Shown: piece by piece, positions 61,907 to 64,000 of the stretch
Numbering within the stretch: the stretch's first letter is position 1
Layout of the letters: each line of letters starts with the position of its first letter
Assembly (NCBI RefSeq): GCF_000429165.1
Contig: NZ_AUBI01000006.1
Span: forward strand, 211,561 to 275,560
Direction of reading: 5' to 3'
DNA: 64,000 nt
Source: Acetobacter nitrogenifigens DSM 23921 = NBRC 105050
GTDB taxonomy: Bacteria; Pseudomonadota; Alphaproteobacteria; Acetobacterales; Acetobacteraceae
Notes under the pieces: model-generated
The model's database searches: none
Seen by the model: the letters and a program-made list of their open reading frames with translations, nothing else
What the model was told of the DNA's origin: nothing
Translations under genes and position numbers: made by a program

Positions 61907-62059
61907 ATGAGGTTTCGCGCTCTGCCCACTGAGACCTGGCGGTTTGCCGCCGCGTTGGCGTTTGCAGGTTGCGCTTGCGTGCGCGGGCGGTCAAAGCCAA
62001 ACGCCTCGGCTGACGTGGCGGCGATTGACCGGCGGCGGAAGGGCGAGGTTCTTTTGTGA
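61907..62059 (+). CDS. Possible 50-residue lipoprotein-like gene
   Basis: ATG 61907, with TAAGGT just upstream, opens a 50-codon frame that ends in TGA overlapping the GTG start of the epimerase (GTGA), the same coupling used by most operons here. The peptide has a basic start (MRFR), a short hydrophobic stretch and LAFAGC, a plausible lipobox, followed by a basic tail. No family recognised. The position and coupling make it more likely than most short frames, but it could simply fill the gap. Confidence 0.4.
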   Translation: MRFRALPTETWRFAAALAFAGCACVRGRSKPNASADVAAIDRRRKGEVLL

Positions 62060-63039
62060 CGATTCTGGTGACCGGCGCCGCCGGCTTCATTGGCGCTCAT
62101 GTTTGTAAGGCGTTGCTTGCACGGGGCGCGCGCGTGGTCGGGGTCGATAACCTCAACGACTACTACGACCCGCAGTTGAAACGCCGTCGCCTTGCCCGCC
62201 TGACCGAACATGACGGTTTCACGTTCTGCCAATGCGACATCGCCGAGCAGGAGACGTTTTCCTCTGATGTGCTTGGGAATCCGGAGGAAATTACGGAAAT
62301 CCTTCATCTGGCTGCGCAGGCTGGCGTGCGGTACTCGATGGAGGATCCGTTCGCCTTCGTGAAAGCCAATATCCTTGGGCATGTGACGCTGCTGGAGTTT
62401 GCGCGCCGCCTCCCGAAGCTGCGGCATTTCGTCTACGCGTCTTCGTCTTCCGTCTACGGTCGGAACGAGGCTATGCCATTCCGAGAGAGCGACAGGGTGG
62501 ACCATCCGGGGTCGTTCTACGCCGCCACGAAGCGGGCAGGCGAACTGGCTTCGGACTGTTATCAATATCTGTATGGCATACCGCAGACCGGTCTGCGGTT
62601 CTTCACGGTCTATGGGCCGTGGGGGCGTCCGGATATGGCGTATTTCAAGTTCGCCGAGGCGATCATGCGGGGCGAGAGTTTAACCCTTTACGATGGTTCG
62701 GCCCTGGCGCGTGATTTCACTTATATCGACGATGTGGTCGAAGCCGTGCTCGCCGTTCTGGATGCGCCGCCGGACGGATGCGCTGCGCGGCTGCTGAATG
62801 TAGGCAACAGCCGGCCGACGGCGGTCCGGACTATGGTCGGTCTGCTTGAAGACGCCCTCGGGCGGAAGACGAATATTCAGGTCATGGACCGACCGGCGGC
62901 CGACGTGGAATCGACTTGGGCGTCGATCGACAAGATACGGGACATTGTCGGTTGGGAGCCCAAGACCGATCTGGCGGATGGAATCCGACGTTTCGCGACA
63001 TGGTTCGTCGAGTATCGCGAAACCGCCCGACACGGGTGA
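62056..63039 (+). CDS. NAD-dependent sugar-nucleotide epimerase (UDP-glucuronate 4-epimerase-like)
   Basis: A 327-aa extended SDR protein. ILVTGAAGFIGAHVCKALLA binds NAD, DNLNDYYDPQLKRRRLARL is the uronate-epimerase type stretch, and the catalytic YAATKRAGE supplies Tyr-x3-Lys. FFTVYGPWGRPDMA is also diagnostic. It most likely interconverts UDP-glucuronate and UDP-galacturonate for envelope polysaccharide. The start is GTG, overlapping the small gene. No glycosyltransferase lies next to it. Confidence 0.87.
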   Translation: MTILVTGAAGFIGAHVCKALLARGARVVGVDNLNDYYDPQLKRRRLARLTEHDGFTFCQCDIAEQETFSSDVLGNPEEITEILHLAAQAGVRYSMEDPFAFVKANILGHVTLLEFARRLPKLRHFVYASSSSVYGRNEAMPFRESDRVDHPGSFYAATKRAGELASDCYQYLYGIPQTGLRFFTVYGPWGRPDMAYFKFAEAIMRGESLTLYDGSALARDFTYIDDVVEAVLAVLDAPPDGCAARLLNVGNSRPTAVRTMVGLLEDALGRKTNIQVMDRPAADVESTWASIDKIRDIVGWEPKTDLADGIRRFATWFVEYRETARHG

Positions 63040-63925
63040 GAGATTAGACCGGCCTTCCTCAATTTCTGATCGTAGTCGTCGAGTTTGTAGGCTGGATGAT
63101 CGAGCGTTCGCGGTCAGTGTGACGCGGCGAGGGCGCCGAATCGTTTCCGTCAGCTCCTGTTTGCCCGCATAGAGCGCCTTCATTGGCCAGCCCCCGACTC
63201 TGATTTCATTGCTTTGGGGACGAATCGACGGGGATCTCCAAAATCGATTTTCTTATCCTGCCGGATGAGTGGGGCGTTGGGATTCATGGCCGAGCAGCCA
63301 CGCTGCGCCCGATCCCATTGCATAAGCTTTCTTCTTCCGAACCGGCGCTTCGGCTTGCGCTGAAGCGCTTGCGACGCCGGGCATCACGGCGATCCGCCAG
63401 ATGGTTTTCGCCCAGTGGCGTCAGCAGCGCTTGCGAGCTCGTTTTACATAAATGGGAGTCCATGGCGCTCGGGGCGAAATTCTTTCGTCGGGGAGAGAAT
63501 TTTGCGTCGGCAGAATCGGGCGTTTTGCGATTCGTGTTTGGTTTTTCCGCAGTCGTCAGCCGATTTCTTGATTTGAAATCGACGCGTTGACAGCCTCATC
63601 CGAAATACGTAGAAACCGCCTCACCAAACGGCGCGGCCTTGAAAACGGAAGCGCCTCAAGCGGTCTTTGACAAGAGAATATGGAATAGAGAGGGATATGC
63701 TGACGGCGTTTCTTCTTGGGTTAGGGGGCTTTCGGGCTTTTTGATCTGGGGGGTTGGTTGGTTGGACTTTAGGTTAAGTCTGACTGATTGGACGTTTGTT
63801 TAGCGTATCTTTTGACAGACGCGTTTTATACAGATGTTTCGATGAGTACATGTTCCTGTCAATGATAGGAATTTGGCTAGGACTTGGCTTTGTTTGTTAT
63901 GTTGGGGCTTTGGCTCTGACGTGAT
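63040..63925 (+). promoter_or_regulatory. Ribosomal RNA operon leader, gene-free
   Basis: This ~890-base stretch contains no convincing gene. The last ~340 bases hold three TTGACA hexamers (63587, 63667, 63812). The first, with TAGAAA 17 bases later, is the best promoter; the others may belong to tandem promoters or the processed leader. The rest carries short GC-rich hairpins and no recognised feature. Confidence 0.5.
63587..63615 (+). promoter_or_regulatory. Candidate rRNA promoter
   Basis: TTGACA (63587-63592) and TAGAAA (63610-63615) are separated by 17 bases, about 310 bp before the 16S rRNA start. Confidence 0.45.
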
Positions 63926-64000
63926 GAACCTGAGAGTTTGATCCTGGCTCAGAGCGAACGCTGGCGGCATGCTTAACACATGCAAGTCGCACGGAGGTTT
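63926..64000 (+). rRNA. 16S ribosomal RNA, 5' end only
   Basis: AGAGTTTGATCCTGGCTCAG (63933 onward) is the conserved 16S start, followed by AGCGAACGCTGGCGGCATGC and CTTAACACATGCAAGTCGCA. Aligned to E. coli, base 1 falls at about 63926. Only ~75 bases are inside the window. The GGCATGC (rather than GGCAGGC) and GTCGCACG are the acetic-acid-bacteria form. Confidence 0.97.

Noticed and set aside
63812..63832. TTGACA followed by TATACA as a promoter of the rRNA operon
   Set aside because: The spacing is only 9 bases, too short for the housekeeping sigma factor.

Overview
The window is about 64 kb of GC-rich chromosomal DNA from an alphaproteobacterium, most likely of the family Acetobacteraceae. 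The right edge runs into the first ~75 bases of a 16S rRNA gene whose start (GGCGGCATGCTTAACACATG followed by CAAGTCGCACG) is of the acetic-acid-bacteria type, and the housekeeping genes are of alphaproteobacterial type. Many genes overlap by ATGA, GTGA or TGATG, so long co-translated operons are common.

Region 1 (1-25.8 kb) is a large accessory catabolic locus. After the 3' end of a dihydroorotase gene there is a divergent LysR regulator facing a tightly coupled operon: N-carbamoyl-D-amino-acid amidohydrolase, polar amino-acid ABC transporter (binding protein, permease, ATPase), a polysaccharide-deacetylase-fold (PuuE-like) hydrolase, an Atz/Trz-type amidohydrolase, a second binding protein and a hydantoin/Asp-Glu racemase, then a TonB-dependent receptor. 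A second block follows: isoaspartyl-dipeptidase homologue, a complete spermidine/iron-type ABC importer (binding protein, ATPase, two permeases), another TonB receptor, a MmgE/PrpD protein overlapping an argininosuccinate-lyase-like C-N lyase, an MFS carrier, an XRE-cupin regulator and an arginase/agmatinase-family hydrolase. A shared 16-bp palindrome (GAAAC-N4-GTTTC type) lies before three of these units. I infer uptake across both membranes and breakdown of aspartate-derived or D-/iso-configured amino-acid compounds (beta-aspartyl, N-carbamoyl, hydantoin or iminodisuccinate-like).

Region 2 (25.8-28.7 kb) is a decay zone: an IS6-family transposase relic, an unexplained inverted repeat, an Rrf2 regulator and an epoxide-hydrolase-like gene broken by a nonsense codon and a frameshift.

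Region 3 (28.7-41 kb) holds a glycosyltransferase, a beta-keto-acid/short-chain fatty acid module (BKACE, AtoE, 3-hydroxybutyrate dehydrogenase), an aldo/keto reductase plus zinc alcohol dehydrogenase pair, a PadR-HAAS-GIN operon, and an exported flavin amine oxidase with a c-type cytochrome.

Region 4 (41-64 kb) is mostly core genome: the rod-shape operon mreB-mreC-mreD-mrdA-rodA, two tandem glycine-zipper lipoproteins, rplY-pth-ychF, proA-nadD-rsfS-rlmH, a LysR gene, a CHAP-domain exported protein, a Rid protein, MocA-like and XdhC-like genes without a xanthine dehydrogenase, a host-attachment-family protein, an MBL-fold hydrolase, a DUF192 protein, a possible 50-residue lipoprotein and a sugar-nucleotide epimerase, then the leader of an rRNA operon. 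No CRISPR array, complete insertion sequence or tRNA gene was recognised.
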